Origin: Meghimatium bilineatum
Taxonomy: Eukaryota > Mollusca > Gastropoda > Stylommatophora > Philomycidae
NCBI GenBank assembly: GCA_034231615.1
Contig: CM067307.1
Location: forward strand, 8,517,937 to 8,581,936
Length of the DNA: 64,000 nucleotides
Direction: 5' to 3'
Shown here: positions 46,020 through 58,239 of the stretch, one piece after another
How positions within the stretch are numbered: the stretch's first letter is position 1
Layout: every line of letters begins with the position of its first letter
Made by a program: the position numbers and the translations under genes
Notes under the pieces: generated by a model
What the model saw: the letters and a program-made list of their open reading frames with translations, nothing else
Databases searched by the model: none
Told to the model about the DNA's origin: nothing

Positions 46020-47000
46020 TGCTCTAGGCGGACCCAGGGTTAGCAGAAAACCAAGATCCCAAATGTACCTCCACGCGGTGCACCCTGGAAACAGAAATAC
46101 AGCAGCTCGAGCTGATTCTGGCCAAATCATTTGGGGATCGTGTCCGAGAATGTGGAGGTAGCAGATGGAAAGAGATTTGACTACACAAGAGACAGACAAT
46201 ATCTCCGACACCACCAGCATCACCACATATAGCGACACTGTCGACATACAGTGAAGCTAGTCAGTCCAGTCCGAACGTTGGAGGGGCGGCCATTGTAAAA
46301 TGCACGTAAAGGTAGATGCATGGCGAGAGACAAATAGATTTCATACCGAGTACAATGAAACAATGAAAGGGCAGAACAGCGCTAGAGGGCAGCGCGAACT
46401 GCAAATAGAAAGTGAAAAGTCCCTAGGAAAGGGGAACTACAAGCTCCGTCAGCTCGAGACGAGCTTCTAGTTACCTGTGTTCCTTACAGGCAAATTCCTT
46501 ACAGAGACCCATACCCATTCATTGGCGTTTGGTAAAGCAAGAAGACCTAATCCAACTCTAATGTCGAGCCTTCCTAAACCGGAAATATGCTTGCGAAGAG
46601 AAAGGGTTCAGTACCCGATGGGCTTAGGCAAGAAAGGGACAACGATGGTAGTCCTGGCCCAACTCTGCTGTCAAGGTTTCCTATACCGGAAGTACACTTG
46701 CAGAGAGAAAGGGTTCAGTACCCAATGGGCACAGGCACAGCACGTCCAATTACACGAGGCAAGTTCATAAAAATCGTCTGGGCGAAGAGTCGCCACTACG
46801 CGTGCCTGGAGACAGATATAGAGGCTGTCACAGGCTAAGGGTAGCCCACCCGAATTGTCAAGGCGTGCCGAAATCGGATGTGCTAGGCCTACAAGGCGCA
46901 TAACTGTGGCACAACGTAATCACGCTCCCGGCGGAAATCGCACGGATATCCGTGATAGTTACAATGGAGCGAACGAAAAACAAACAAACCAAGTTACTGG
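46020..47000. other. intron 1: dispersed repeats, probable LINE leader
   Basis: 46026-46092 matches 36168-36236. At 46590-46740 a block around AGAGAAAGGGTTCAGTACCC is directly duplicated about 110 bp apart. GC content is higher than the surroundings. No domain was recognised. Confidence 0.4.
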
Positions 47001-47244
47001 TTAATTGTACTACCTATCGACGATTATCCTTCAAGGATGACGCTTATTTTGTGACTTTTTCTGCGACGTTTAGTGGTTACTTACTATTTACTTTATCTCG
47101 ACAGCCAATGAAAATTCCATGAAAAGTCTGATAGTGTCACAATTTAAGGATACTAAAGATGAATTCACAGGACTGTATAAAAGACGAGGGACTCCTTTCT
47201 ACTTAATATTTGACAGGTGTGTCATGTGTAGCGAATCATAGATG

Positions 47245-47480
47245 GAATATCTCTTAACATGCATGTTGTAACCGGCGACTAAGGAGGTTAGGGTGGAGTG
47301 TTTTATCCCCAATCCATGTAGTCAAAATGACCTAGAAGTCATGCTGAAGTAGGATGTGTCAAGCCGAAAGGCCCAGTTATCGCAGTACATCTGTAAACCA
47401 TGACACAACGCATTCCGTTCTTCGGACTACATCCTGCTAATTTGCAGGAGTTTGAGAGCGAACTTAGAAGAAGGAGAGCC
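47245..47480 (+). mobile_element. SINE-A copy 5, 5' part diverged
   Basis: GTTGTAACCGGCGACTAAGG, AGTCATGCTGAAGTAGGATG, and GGACTACATCCTGCTAATTT then GCAGGAGTTTGAGAGCGAAC. Confidence 0.8.
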
Positions 47481-48280
47481 GTATATTAATTCTTATATTA
47501 TGAAACCCCTGTCCTATTTTCCCTCAAATGTGCCTGTTGGTGAAATGTCTTCCAAGCCTTCTATTTTCCCCTTAAATGTGTTTGTTGTTAGAATGTCTTT
47601 CAAGCCCTCTATTCTCATGATGTCATAAATAAATATAGATCACCCGCCCACCCCGAATGTTGATAAGTAACTTTTTTATGTTGCCATTCTCTCGGTACCT
47701 ATTCAATAGTCTTTCTTGATGAACATATTCCCCATAGTCATTACGTAAAACACATGTTTAATCAGCTTTACACAGATCGCACAGACTATCAGACTAATAG
47801 TAACGGGTACGGAAACATAAAGATAACAGTATACAAGACAGTTTCAGTGTTTAAACTGTCTTTTTTTTTCTTCAAGAAAATACAAGACACAAACAGTAAA
47901 AAACAATAAAAATAAGGCACTATCATAAATGCATTAAACGCGGTCATTTAACATCGGGGATGTTCAAGGTAACAATGAGGTACGTATACACAAGAATTGT
48001 CGTAGAGAAGCGCATTAAAAAATATGAGGAATGAGAACCACATACAACTATGCGTGTAAATAACATGAACGACAGCACAACAAAGGCACCTCCGCTAAAA
48101 TCTAAATAAATGACTGAAGTGTATTAGAACCAAAAGGCTTAAGGGTACAAAACTGCTATATCGTGATTTTCAAGAGCGAACCTAATGATGATGATGAAGA
48201 TGTTCCCCCATCGCAAGCAAAAATGAGAATGGCAATAAGAAGAGTCAAGTTTGGTTTGAGTGTGAGTCCTCGGACGATTG
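47481..48280. other. intron 1, no recognised feature
   Basis: A TGTCTTYCAAGCCYTCTATT duplication occurs at 47545-47615. No coding was recognised. Confidence 0.3.
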
Positions 48281-48284
48281 ATGC

Positions 48285-49400
48285 GTCCAACCTGGACTCG
48301 GAAATACCTCTTGCAGTGTTAGCAGGAAGGAACTCCTTGTCGAGGAGATGTGGCTTAGTCCAGGCACCAGAGACTGGAAACTAAGACTGGCCAGGCCCTC
48401 CTAAAATCAAGTAAGACGACAGTCTGCCATAGCAAGTACAGGTGCTGAAGACGGAGGCAGCCAGCCAAGAGGCACACCACAATAATCAGGATGCCACGCT
48501 TTAGCCCACGCAATGTGAATATGCTTATATCTGATATATATATTATGGTGTCTGTCCTGTGACGGAAATCCAGTCAGGGGCGGTACCGAACCCTAAGCCT
48601 CGAAAGAGTTCAACCCCAGCTACTTAAAGTTCTGAACCTCCCCGTTGAGCCTAGAGGTATGAGAGTAGAGCAACTAGCCAAAAAACAAGACCATTAAAAA
48701 TAATGCATTACTATGCTGAAGCCATCAACAACAAAAAAGTGGAACCGAGTACATCTTAAATGAAGAACAAGTAAATGTATGCAGCTTTCAAGAAACCAAT
48801 CTTAAGAAGGATGTAGCTTTCAAAATAAGAGACTACCAATGCTATCGATGAGACCGAAAAGACAGGCGAAAAGGTGGAGTACTGATGCTGGTTAAGAACA
48901 ATATCAGTGCATGCCAGTTAGAAACATATATGGAAGGTACGGAATGTCAGATACTCCACCTCAAGACAGAAAGTACAGAATTCCACCTCCTAACTACTGG
49001 TGTCCGAGTGACTGCCCATTATCACTAGACACAATCTCAGTGTACAGAAAACTAATTGTGTGCTGAGACTTCAATAGCCACTCGTAGAGTTGGAGTTATG
49101 ATCACATGGACATAAGAGGTGAGAAACTAGGAAACTGGCAGGGTGAACATAAACTGATCCTGATCAACCAACCAAATTACTCCCCAACCTTCTACTCCAG
49201 ATCATGGCATACCACCTCTACACCAGACTTGGCATTCCAATCACCAGGTTTGGAGTGGAACATTAATCGTGTTGTTGGAAAGCAGTTTGGAGGCCGCACC
49301 CACCGTCCAGTCATACTGACTGTAGATAGTGAATATATCAAAGATAGCATCACTCTCTCTGGGTGGAACTACAAGAAAGCAAACTAGACAATATACCGAC
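48285..49400 (+). mobile_element. LINE endonuclease (EEP) remnant with 5' block
   Basis: 48285-48440 is copy 3 of the GGCTTAGTCCAGGCACCAGA block. From about 48750 the translation reads LNEEQVNVCSFQETNLKKDV, then RRKGGVLMLVKNNISACQLE, DFNSHS, HKLILINQPN and STPDLAFQSP. These are apurinic-endonuclease motifs of LINEs (QET, GGV, DFN, TPDLxF). There are several in-frame stops and the catalytic SDH end is altered (THRPVILT). Confidence 0.8.
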
Positions 49401-49429
49401 ACTACACCAGTGTAAAAGTACAGTAACCC

Positions 49430-49645
49430 ATTGCATTTATTAATGCCGTAAGGGTGTGAGCTGCTAGCGATCTCACATTTCAGAGGCTCTGCAAATGAGG
49501 GCGGTAGCCATCTCCTCTCCTTCGCAGTCTTTACTTCCCGGATTAATCCGGTACCCATTTAAGGCTGGGTCGACCCGGAAGCCGTTGTGATCTGAACGGA
49601 AATGAACCCAGGACCACTCATATGCGAAGCCAGTGCGCTAACGCA
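49430..49645 (-). mobile_element. SINE-T copy 2, head truncated
   Basis: Same order of blocks as 31285-31536. It ends CGCTAACGCAGC at the right and lacks the outermost ~15 bp of the tRNA-like head. It separates the endonuclease from the C-terminal piece of a LINE. Confidence 0.8.
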
Positions 49646-49689
49646 GCTCACCGGTGTATTAACCAGCGTAAAGTATCTCTGCAGTGGAT

Positions 49690-49998
49690 ACCATCACATT
49701 GTCGAATACCTAAGCGAGAAAACAGATCGTACGGCTAAGGAGGCTATGTGTACATGTGGACAGTCACCTCACACAGCAGAGAATATTCTTCAAGACTGCC
49801 AGGAGTATGATACACTGAGGCAAATACACTGGCTCAGAGAAACAACAATAAAAAGAAAAACTCTACGGACCTATGTACGAGTTACAGAACAGAGTCAGGT
49901 TTATAGAAGAAATAGGGATTCGGATATCGGCATGTTCCAGGCGAACGAAAGAAGAAGAAGCCAGAAAGAAGTAGATCTTGAGATGAGGGAAACGGTCT
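49690..49998 (+). mobile_element. LINE C-terminal zinc-knuckle-like tail
   Basis: Frame with AKEAMCTCGQSPHTAENILQ, DCQEYDTLRQ and HWLRETT. The C-x-C-x(8)-H-x(4)-C pattern is typical of the region after RNase H in I/Jockey-type LINEs. Confidence 0.7.
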
Positions 49999-50034
49999 AA
50001 TCTTAACTTTGTTTTTGTTGCTTTTGAATCACAT

Positions 50035-50402
50035 GTAATCTTCTACCATGTTCACAAATGTTAATCTTCTACCATGTTCACAAATGTTAATCTTCTACCA
50101 TGTTCACAAATGTTAATCTTCTACCATGTTCACAAATGTTAATCTTCTACCATGTTCACAAATGTTAATCTTCTACCATGTTCACAAATGTTAATCTTCT
50201 ACCATGTTCACAAATGTTAATCTTCTACCATGTTCACAAATGTTAATCTTCTACCATGTTCACAAATGTTAATCTTCTACCATGTTCACAAATGTTAATC
50301 TTCTACCATGTTCACAAATGTTAATCTTCTACCATGTTCACAAATGTTAATCTTCTACCATGTTCACAAATGTTAATCTTCTACCATGTTCACAAATGTT
50401 AA
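50035..50402. repeat. 26-bp minisatellite, 14 near-identical copies
   Basis: Unit TTAATCTTCTACCATGTTCA CAAATG. Essentially no differences between copies, so a young expansion. Confidence 0.97.
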
Positions 50403-50427
50403 TAACCGCTCTGATCTAACTATACTG

Positions 50428-50560
50428 TGACAATATAGTCTATACTGTATACAGAGTCAGTCTGTGCTCTATGAAATAGTCTATACTGTATACAGAGTCA
50501 GTCTGTGCTCTATGAAATAGTCTATACTGTATACAGAGTCAGTCTGTGCTCTATAAAACG
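50428..50560. repeat. 52-bp tandem repeat, 2.5 copies
   Basis: Unit GTCTATACTGTATACAGAGT then CAGTCTGTGCTCTATGAAAT; contains the ACTGTATACAG palindrome. Confidence 0.9.
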
Positions 50561-50619
50561 TAAATACACTGTGTTTCGCGCAAGTAACTATTGTTCTAAA
50601 TGTATGAAAAGAACATTTT

Positions 50620-51010
50620 TGAACACCAACAAAAGCACAAGAGAGAAACGTGTGAAATGAGATGTCTAAGAAAAGCAGAAAAAAAGAACATGGAGAGATC
50701 ATGCGAGAAACGAAGAGATTACAAGAACTGGTGGAACAACTCATGTGGTCAAATATATTGAAAAACAACAACTGAAATGGTTCGGCCACTTAAAGGAGAA
50801 TGAACACTTGTTGGTCAGCGGCAAGAGCATACAATATGAATATATAAATAGCAAGATAAAAAGGAAGACCAAGATGAATGTGGATTAAAGAAGCAAGCAG
50901 CATTCTGAGACATCATAATATTATTGCATATCAAGCGACTAAGCGTGCCATATCCTGAAAACAGATCGTCAATCCTGCGACTCCTTACAGCAAAAACAGA
51001 TAAAGACAAC
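50620..51010 (+). mobile_element. LINE ORF2 tail remnant
   Basis: Frames with EMRCLRKAEKK, RNEEITRTGGTTHVVKYIEK, QQLKWFGHLKEN, and a KRKTKM...W tail match the RT C-terminus (RMRCLRKAE, WFGHLxR). Stops are present. It ends about 60 bp from whirlin exon 1. Confidence 0.75.
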
Positions 51011-51067
51011 AGACAGACATTTTTTTTTACTAAGATTAGTTTGAAAAATAAATTGTTTTATACTCAC

Positions 51068-51339
51068 CGCGTAATCAGATCAAAGGCTTCAACGTCTGAC
51101 TGACGAATAACGTTTCGTACCAATGGAAACAGCTGGCGTTTTACTGGTGTGTTCAATAGCTTTCTCAGGGCATTGACCAACTCAAATATGTCTCGGTGTA
51201 TTCCATATAAACTAAGGGCTTCAATGAAAGCATTTTTCTCGTGGTCATCGAGTAGTGTGTACAAGGTCTCCTGAAGCTGTCGTGTCGCTGCGGACACATG
51301 TTTTTGTGGTAAATACTCTGCTGATTTTGATCGTAACAT
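51068..51339 (-). CDS. WHRN: whirlin exon 1: start codon and HHD1 domain
   Basis: First coding exon, residues 1-90. The ATG at 51339 lies in a fair Kozak context (GACCATG), and 13 residues later the harmonin-homology domain begins: QLQETLYTLLDDHEKNAF, then DIFELVNALRKLLNTP, KRQLFPLVRNVI and FDLI. This aligns along its length with HHD1 of vertebrate whirlin (ALTALLSDAEREAF, VFDLVRTLRVLLDTPAKRRLLPMLRLVI). HHDs are five-helix protein-binding modules in Usher-complex scaffolds. The exon ends CG|GTGAGT in phase 2, which matches the phase of exon 2. Upstream sequence stays open for a short way, so a longer N-terminus or a non-coding 5' exon is possible; vertebrate whirlin has a longer lead before HHD1. 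Confidence 0.9.
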
Positions 51340-51960
51340 GGTCAGTGATGTCCAACGGCTGTGTTTGTTTAAAACTCAAAGTAAGTTATAGTTACCAACA
51401 TCAACCAATGATCGCTGCGGCTGAGAAGCCGATATCGCGTCTCTGAAGATCAAGGTAACGGGTTCAAATTCAGTTGCAGACAGTTGGAAAGACTTGAATT
51501 TGCAGTGGCAAACTACTAAAACATGAACATTGCTTTATAATAATCCCTACAGCCGAAAAAAAAGAATATAGATTACTTTCGACGTCCTGAATTTGATACG
51601 AATCCAACACAGTATTTAGCTTGACTAAGGTCGGGCACATCAACCTGAATATTTAACATAAAGTTTACTAAGAAATTTGATCTTGCTTTCATAAATGTAC
51701 TAATATGTCAAATCACACAACCATAACAACTACATTCTTATTTAGCTAACCAATAAATTTATGTTATAACAAAATATGTTAGCACAGCCGATGTTATTGA
51801 TCTGTTAAAATCACTTCGATCTGGTTTTTCATTGTAACTCATGTCACATAGTTCGACCAGAGTTTAACACCTGTGACCAATTTAACGAGCGGATATCAGA
51901 ACAGTTGCCATCTCTAGGTTGAAGCATGAGTGTATTGTACCTGTAACATCTTCTATCTCT
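51340..51960 (-). promoter_or_regulatory. presumed whirlin 5' flank
   Basis: Sequence upstream of the first coding exon. No CpG island, no convincing TATA box at the right distance. The label is positional only. Confidence 0.25.
51410..51480 (+). mobile_element. tRNA-like SINE head
   Basis: GCTGCGGCTGAGAAGCC and, about 35 bp later, GGTTCAAATTC (51461-51471), a near-perfect B box. It lies about 70-130 bp upstream of the whirlin start codon, so it could affect the promoter or the 5' UTR. Confidence 0.45.
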
Positions 51961-51964
51961 CCAC

Positions 51965-52325
51965 TAGGTTTGTTACTATCACCAGGTATTACCAATTTCT
52001 TACTATCACCAGGTATTACCAATTTCTTACTATCACCAGGTATTACCAATTTCTTACTATCACCAGGTATTACCAATTTGTTACTATCACCAGGTATTAC
52101 CAACGTGATACTATCACCAGGTATTACCAATTTCTTACTATCACCAGGTATTACCAATTTCTTACTATCACCAGGTATTACCAATTTGTTACTATCACCA
52201 GGTATTACCAATGTGTTACTATCCCCGGGTATTACTTCGGTGTTTTTCTATCCCCGGGTATTACTTCGGTGTTTTTCTATCCCCGGGTATTACTTCGGTG
52301 TTTTTCTATCCCCGGGAATTACTAG
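51965..52325. repeat. 27-bp array passing into a 29-bp variant
   Basis: Ten units of CTATCACCAGGTATTACCAA TTTCTTA, then from 52222 four units of CTATCCCCGGGTATTACTTC GGTGTTTTT. The core CTATC-CC-GGTATTAC is shared, so the second block derives from the first. Confidence 0.95.
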
Positions 52326-52329
52326 CGAT

Positions 52330-53015
52330 GAAACTCTCTTTTCCTCTATTACGTTATGTAAGGTTTTCCATGATGAACATACATATTTATTCAATATTTC
52401 AAGTGTGTTGGGTTCGTGCATGTGTAATGTGTAAACACATGTGTCAAAATCTGGAAAAATATATTAATGTTTCTATGAGCGTGGTGCCCTTTTCTTTATA
52501 ATATACGTTTTGTAGGGAAGGGAGTATATTTTTTCTTACAAAAACTGAATGCAATAATAACTAAAATGGTATCAATACTGAATATTTCATTACAGAAAAC
52601 GAATGAAAGTCAAGCTAAATAAGATAGATACACATTGTAAGAGTACACACATTATTTTTCATGTACCCAATTTTTTTGTGGATTGGGGGGGGGGAGAGAG
52701 AAAGAGGGAGAAAGAGAGAGAGAGAGCTTTTAGAAATTCAAATGTATGCTGAATATCATACAAAGTACCATTGTGAAAATTGTAAGGGGTGCATCGAAAA
52801 ATACATATTTAAGGGGAAATAACCATTAAAATTGGGAACAAAACTTTATGTAGGTATATGAGTCGAAATGGTTTATGACGAAGACCATACACCGTATACT
52901 ATAGTGTTAAAAAGTACGGGGGGGGGTGTAGGAGTCTCCAGAGGGTGTATTCACGGCAGATTCCACTTCTCAGCGATATATAATAATCTAAGAAGATGCA
53001 TCCTACTCAACGGGG
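52330..53015. other. upstream flank, no recognised gene
   Basis: AT-rich, G-runs near 52684 and 52918 and a GA-rich tract at 52690-52730. Confidence 0.3.
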
Positions 53016-53019
53016 GTAT

Positions 53020-53195
<176 letters not shown>

Positions 53196-53284
53196 GTATT
53201 CAGATCCACCACTTAATACTCACATAATTCAATTCGTGTGAGGTAGTTTCACCACCAATGTAAATGAGTGTGCAGTGACTTAGT

Positions 53285-53425
53285 AGATGCCATATAGTTT
53301 GTGAATACATATAGTTTGTGAATACATATAGTTTGTGTATACATATAGTATGTGTATACATGTAACTTGTGTATGCATATAGTTTGTGTATACATATAGC
53401 TTGTGCATGCATATAGTTTGGACAT
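53285..53425. repeat. 17-bp tandem repeat, 8 copies
   Basis: Unit ATACATATAGTTTGTGT with small variation. Confidence 0.9.
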
Positions 53426-53619
53426 ACATTAAAAAGACAAACGGAAAACATTACAAGACATGCATGATTCTAGAGCCCATACGATAAAATAACGAACCGT
53501 GGATGATATAATTAAATGCAGATACATAAAGGATTGGTAGCACATAGAAAGAGTTGGAAGAAACAGCGCTAAGGATAGATAGAACAAGTTTGTTAAGGCC
53601 CTATGCTCCACAGGAAATT

Positions 53620-53712
53620 GAAACGTGTATAAATTCGATAATTAATGTACCGAGTATAAATTCGATAATTACATGTACCGAGTATAAATTCGATAATTAC
53701 ATGTACCGAATC
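53620..53712. repeat. 30-bp tandem repeat, 3 copies
   Basis: TATAAATTCGATAATTACAT then GTACCGAG. Confidence 0.85.
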
Positions 53713-54255
53713 ATTGTAAACGTTACACTATACAGAAACATTATAACACACTCAAGAACATATTTCACACAGTTTCCATGGAACAATCCGCATTTTACCA
53801 GAGAAGTTTCCAAAATTTGATATAAACATTCCATTAGAGTCAGACAGAATAGAGCCGAACCGATTCAAAAACACACTCCTATTGTCGGTACCAGGCTGTG
53901 ATTGATTAATGTCATCCTTTTGTATTGATTAGACCAACCACGTAAAGACAGTGAATACACTATTCATGTGCCTTCATCAGAAGAAACTACAAAAGGTAAT
54001 CAGTTGGATGAGAAAGTACGTCAGGTTATCAGAGATCTTAATCAGAATTCTTCTTCTGTGTTCATTCTCAAATCTGTACTAGTTAAAATATATTTCATGC
54101 CGTAATTGCAGTCTCTAATTTCTGTGAAACTTCACCTCTGCTGTTCTTCACAGAGTACTTTTTCCTCATCTCCTATTTTTCTGTATGTTGCAGTCAAGTG
54201 CATGCCTAGTTAAACGGCGTAAACTTATTTGGTTTGGGCATATAACGACATGACT
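53713..54255. other. upstream flank, no gene
   Basis: CTTCATCAG (53956-53980, minus CTGATGAAGGCAC) is a possible half of the hammerhead-like motif. A short SINE 3' scrap lies at 54048-54075 on the minus strand. Confidence 0.3.
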
Positions 54256-54259
54256 ATAA

Positions 54260-54945
54260 AATTATTTGCAAAGATAAAGAGAAATAAAGAGACAAAGATA
54301 CACATATAAGGAGACACAGATAAAAACAACAAATAAAGAGACACATATAAAGAGACACAGATAAAGAGACACATATAAAGAGACACAGATAAAGAGACAC
54401 ATATAAAGAGACACAGATAAAGAGAGATAAAGAGACACATATAAAGAGACACAGATAAAGACACACAGATAAAGAGACACAGATAAAGAGACACATATAA
54501 AGAGACACAGATAAAGAGAGATAACGAGAGATAAAGAGACACAGATAAAGAGACACATATAAAGAGACACAGATAAAGAGACTAAGATAAAGAGACACAT
54601 ATAAAGAGGCACAGATAAAGAGGCACAGATAAAGAGAGATAAAGAGACACATATAAAGAGACACATATAAAGAGAGATAAAGAGATACATATAAAGAGAC
54701 ACATAAAAAGAGATACAGATAAAGAGACACAGATAAAGAGACACATATAAAGAGAGATAAAGAGACACAGAAAAGGGACACATATAAATAGAAATAAAGA
54801 GATACAGATAAAGAGACACATATAAAGAGAGATAAAGAGTTACAAATAAAGAGACACAGAAAAGATAAACAGATAAAGAGATACAGATAAAGAGACACAG
54901 ATAAAGAGAGATAAAGAGACACAGATAAAGAGACACATATAAACT
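54260..54945. repeat. 14-bp (AGATAAAGAGACAC)n array, ~48 units
   Basis: Units AGATAAAGAGACAC and ATATAAAGAGACAC alternate irregularly, with a 10-bp short form AGATAAAGAG. Open frames in all minus-strand phases are artefacts of composition. Confidence 0.95.
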
Positions 54946-54959
54946 CAAACATGACCGAG

Positions 54960-55850
54960 AGACAACATTAATAATTAACACATCTACTTAATCAAATAGA
55001 CTAATATAGACACAGCGGTATTAATATTTTACATAGAGTACAGTCGACAAGAAAGACTGTACTGGAGACATCCAATCATTCAACGCTTTATTTATGTCGC
55101 TTCATTGATCTATTGCAGCTCTGAGCTCATGTGTTGAATTTACTGTGTATATTATTGTGTTTGTGCGTTGTGTGTATGTATTTTATCTGCCAACGCGCGT
55201 TCTGTTCATACGTCACACACTCCGCCATATTGACAGAACAGACGAGTGCACAGATACAATATGTACAGCCACACAAACACAAAAATACATACACACATCC
55301 ACACAAACACACATACAAAGATAATTCTTAGAATTATTTCCTTCTTCGAGACTAGAGGTAGGACAACTTAGGTGGGTGGGCGGGATAATTTGATTAATTT
55401 CTTGTGTGATGTAGGCAATACGATTTTGTGGCTGTTATCAATACTATTGATTGACATTATCAATAATCTAATAATGAATCTAGCAATAAGAGGGATGTCT
55501 ATGAGTTACATCAAAATGTTTGTTTGTAATCCCCCCCCCCCCATATTTGTTAACAACTTGTCAAGAATTCGAGGACCCTACCCTTATCTACTTAATTATG
55601 TTTAAAAAAATCGTCTGTCCCCTCCTTTCCAAAATGTTAAGCACAAAATGTGAGAGTAAATAACATAATTGTTTCAGTTTTTTTTAGATCAGATTTGTTT
55701 TTTTAATTCAAATAATTTAATTGGTACATGAAAATAATTGTGCTGACGTCAACTTTTGTCAAACTCATCCCCTCCTTCCCCGTGCCAACAACTGTTTAAC
55801 AACTTTTTCGGACACCGCCCTTATTTGTTTACTTAATATATGGATAGCAC
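54960..55850. other. upstream flank, no gene
   Basis: AT-rich. CCCCCCCCCCC near 55530 is followed by CATATTTGTTAACAACTTG; a related Pyr-rich block occurs at 55765-55815. Confidence 0.3.
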
Positions 55851-55851
55851 A

Positions 55852-56452
55852 TAATCTACAAACTACACATCAATATTCTACAAACTACACATCAATAATC
55901 TACAAACTACACATCAGTAATCTACAAACTACACATCAATAATCTACAAACTACACATTAATAATCTACAAACTACACATCAATAATCTACAAACTACAC
56001 ATCAATAATCTACAAACTATACATCAATATCTACGAACTACACATCAATAATCTACCACTACACATCAATAATCTACAAACTACACATCAATAATCAATC
56101 TACCAACTACACATCAATAATCTACAAACTACACATAATAATCTACCAACTAGACATCAATAATCTACCAACTACACATCAATAATCTACCAACTTCACA
56201 TCAATAATCTACAAACTACACATCGATAATCTACCAACTACACATTAATAATCTACAAACTACACATCGATAATCTACCAACTACACATCAATAATCTAC
56301 CAACTACACATCATTAATCTACAAACTACACATCAATAATCTACAAACTACACATCAATAATCTACCAACTACACATCAATAATCTACCAACTACACATC
56401 AATAATCTACGAACTACACATCAATAATCTACAAACTACACATCCATAATTT
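55852..56452. repeat. 22-bp minisatellite, about 27 copies
   Basis: Unit CTACAAACTACACATCAATA AT; many copies have CCAACT for AAACT, and several have 1-4 bp indels. Confidence 0.95.
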
Positions 56453-56559
56453 TCTAATTACATGCAGATAATCTAATTATCACACACTATTAATATACCA
56501 ACTTATTACACACATCTGCCGATCACCCACCAATAATCCACCAATCACACGATAGTCCA

Positions 56560-56985
56560 CCAATAATTCACCAATCACACATTAATCTACTGATCACACA
56601 CCAATAATCTACCAAACATTCACACAATAATCTACTGATCATACACCAATAATCTACCAAACATTCACACAATAATCTACAGAGTACACACCAATAATCT
56701 ACCAATGATTCACACAATAATCTACAGAGTACACACCAATAATCTACCAAACTTTCACACAATAATCTACAGAGTACACACCAATAATCTACCAAACATT
56801 CACACAATAATCTACAGAGTACACACCAATAATCTACCAAACATTCACACAATAATCTACAGAGTACACACCAATAATCTACCAAACATTCACACAATAA
56901 TCTACAGAGTACACACCAATAATCTACCAAACATTCACACAATAATCTACAGAGTACACACCAATAATCTACCAAACATTCACAC
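56560..56985. repeat. 45-bp minisatellite, about 8 copies
   Basis: Unit CACACAATAATCTACAGAGT then ACACACCAATAATCTACCAA ACATT. It has two internal AATAATCTAC cores and looks like a dimer of the 22-bp array on its left. Confidence 0.95.
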
Positions 56986-57059
56986 ATCCATTTACCAGTG
57001 CCACATTTATTTATAATCAACCTATGGCAACGTGTGTCATCATTAACGTGTTCCTGCTT

Positions 57060-57185
57060 TCTCCAAGCAATCTATCTTCTAGACTTCGCTTTCACTTTGT
57101 TTCCTGCTCCGAGCTAGCAATCTATCTTCTAGACTTCGCTTTCACTTTGTTTCCTGCTCCGAGCTATCTATCTATCTTCCAAGCT
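57060..57185. repeat. 53-bp tandem repeat, 2.3 copies
   Basis: AGCAATCTATCTTCTAGACT then TCGCTTTCACTTTGTTTCCT. Confidence 0.9.
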
Positions 57186-57383
57186 TCAGTTTCACTCTCA
57201 GTTTCCCCATTGATTTCACATGTGCATGGAATTGTCTTTTTATTTATTTATGTGCAAGAATCGCTATTTTCCAAGGAATTTTCCAGAATGAAGTCTTAAT
57301 TGATGATTACTCACAACGTCACTCGTCTTGGCTGACGTAACGGATCATTGATTACTTTGTGTATACTTTGTGCCGCCTATACT

Positions 57384-57389
<6 letters not shown>

Positions 57390-57423
<34 letters not shown>
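57390..57423. repeat. (TA)n microsatellite, short
   Basis: About 17 TA units flanked by two copies of GCCGCCTATA. Confidence 0.9.
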
Positions 57424-57427
<4 letters not shown>

Positions 57428-57429
57428 CC

Positions 57430-57765
57430 TATATTTTATATATATACTGCGGCGTATACTTTTTAAAGAGAGAACACTGTAGGCAACTGACAAGCGACGA
57501 CAGCGGAAGGACAAATTAGAAAACTCTCCTACTCAGGACCCTCTACACTCCTGCATGCACTCCAATAGACCTTTCCTGGCACGAATTGGACTCATCATCG
57601 GACATCTACAAATTCACAAATCCACACTAAAGTAGACAATCGCAAATTATTGTTCCTTTTTCTTCACCACAATTGTATTATTTTTCATACAGTGCTCATC
57701 TTCGCTTACGAAGGAGGAACATCATCATCACCACGTTCTGCCGTCAGTCAATGAAAAGCATTGTT
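57430..57765. other. upstream flank, no gene
   Basis: No coding or known repeat seen. Confidence 0.3.
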
Positions 57766-57769
57766 GCTT

Positions 57770-57985
57770 GTCTGATAGTGAGAGCAATCTAGACTGTTAC
57801 TTGTCAGATAGTTAGAGCAATCTAGACTGTTACTTGTCAGATAGTTAGAGCAATCTAGACTCACTTGTCTGATAGTGAGATCAATCTAGACTATCACTTG
57901 TCTGATAGTGAGAGCAATCTATACTATAACTTGTCTGATAGTGAGAGAAATCTAGACTGTCACTTGTCTGATAGTAAGCCTGCTC
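57770..57985. repeat. 33-bp tandem repeat, 6-7 copies
   Basis: Unit ACTTGTCTGATAGTGAGAGC AATCTAGACTGTC, with GTTAG/GTGAG subtypes. Confidence 0.93.
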
Positions 57986-58239
57986 ACTATCACCTGATTA
58001 TAGTGTGCCAGTTCCGAAACCACGTTAGGACAATAAAACATCAGGATAGTGATATCGAGCCTAACACGACCTATCGACCCAACTGTAAATGGGTACCTGC
58101 CGTATGATTTAGGGGATGTAGACAGCACGGAAGAGAACTGACCACTCCACCTAACAGTTGCTGCAACATAGTACATGACGTGTTATCGTCATCCCCGATG
58201 ACAGATTGTTACCATTAGATGTACCTTTACCTATGGTAT

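Noticed and set aside
54254..54981. Long hydrophobic minus-strand frames resembling membrane proteins
   Set aside because: Translation of AGATAAAGAGACAC repeats; all minus-strand phases are open together.
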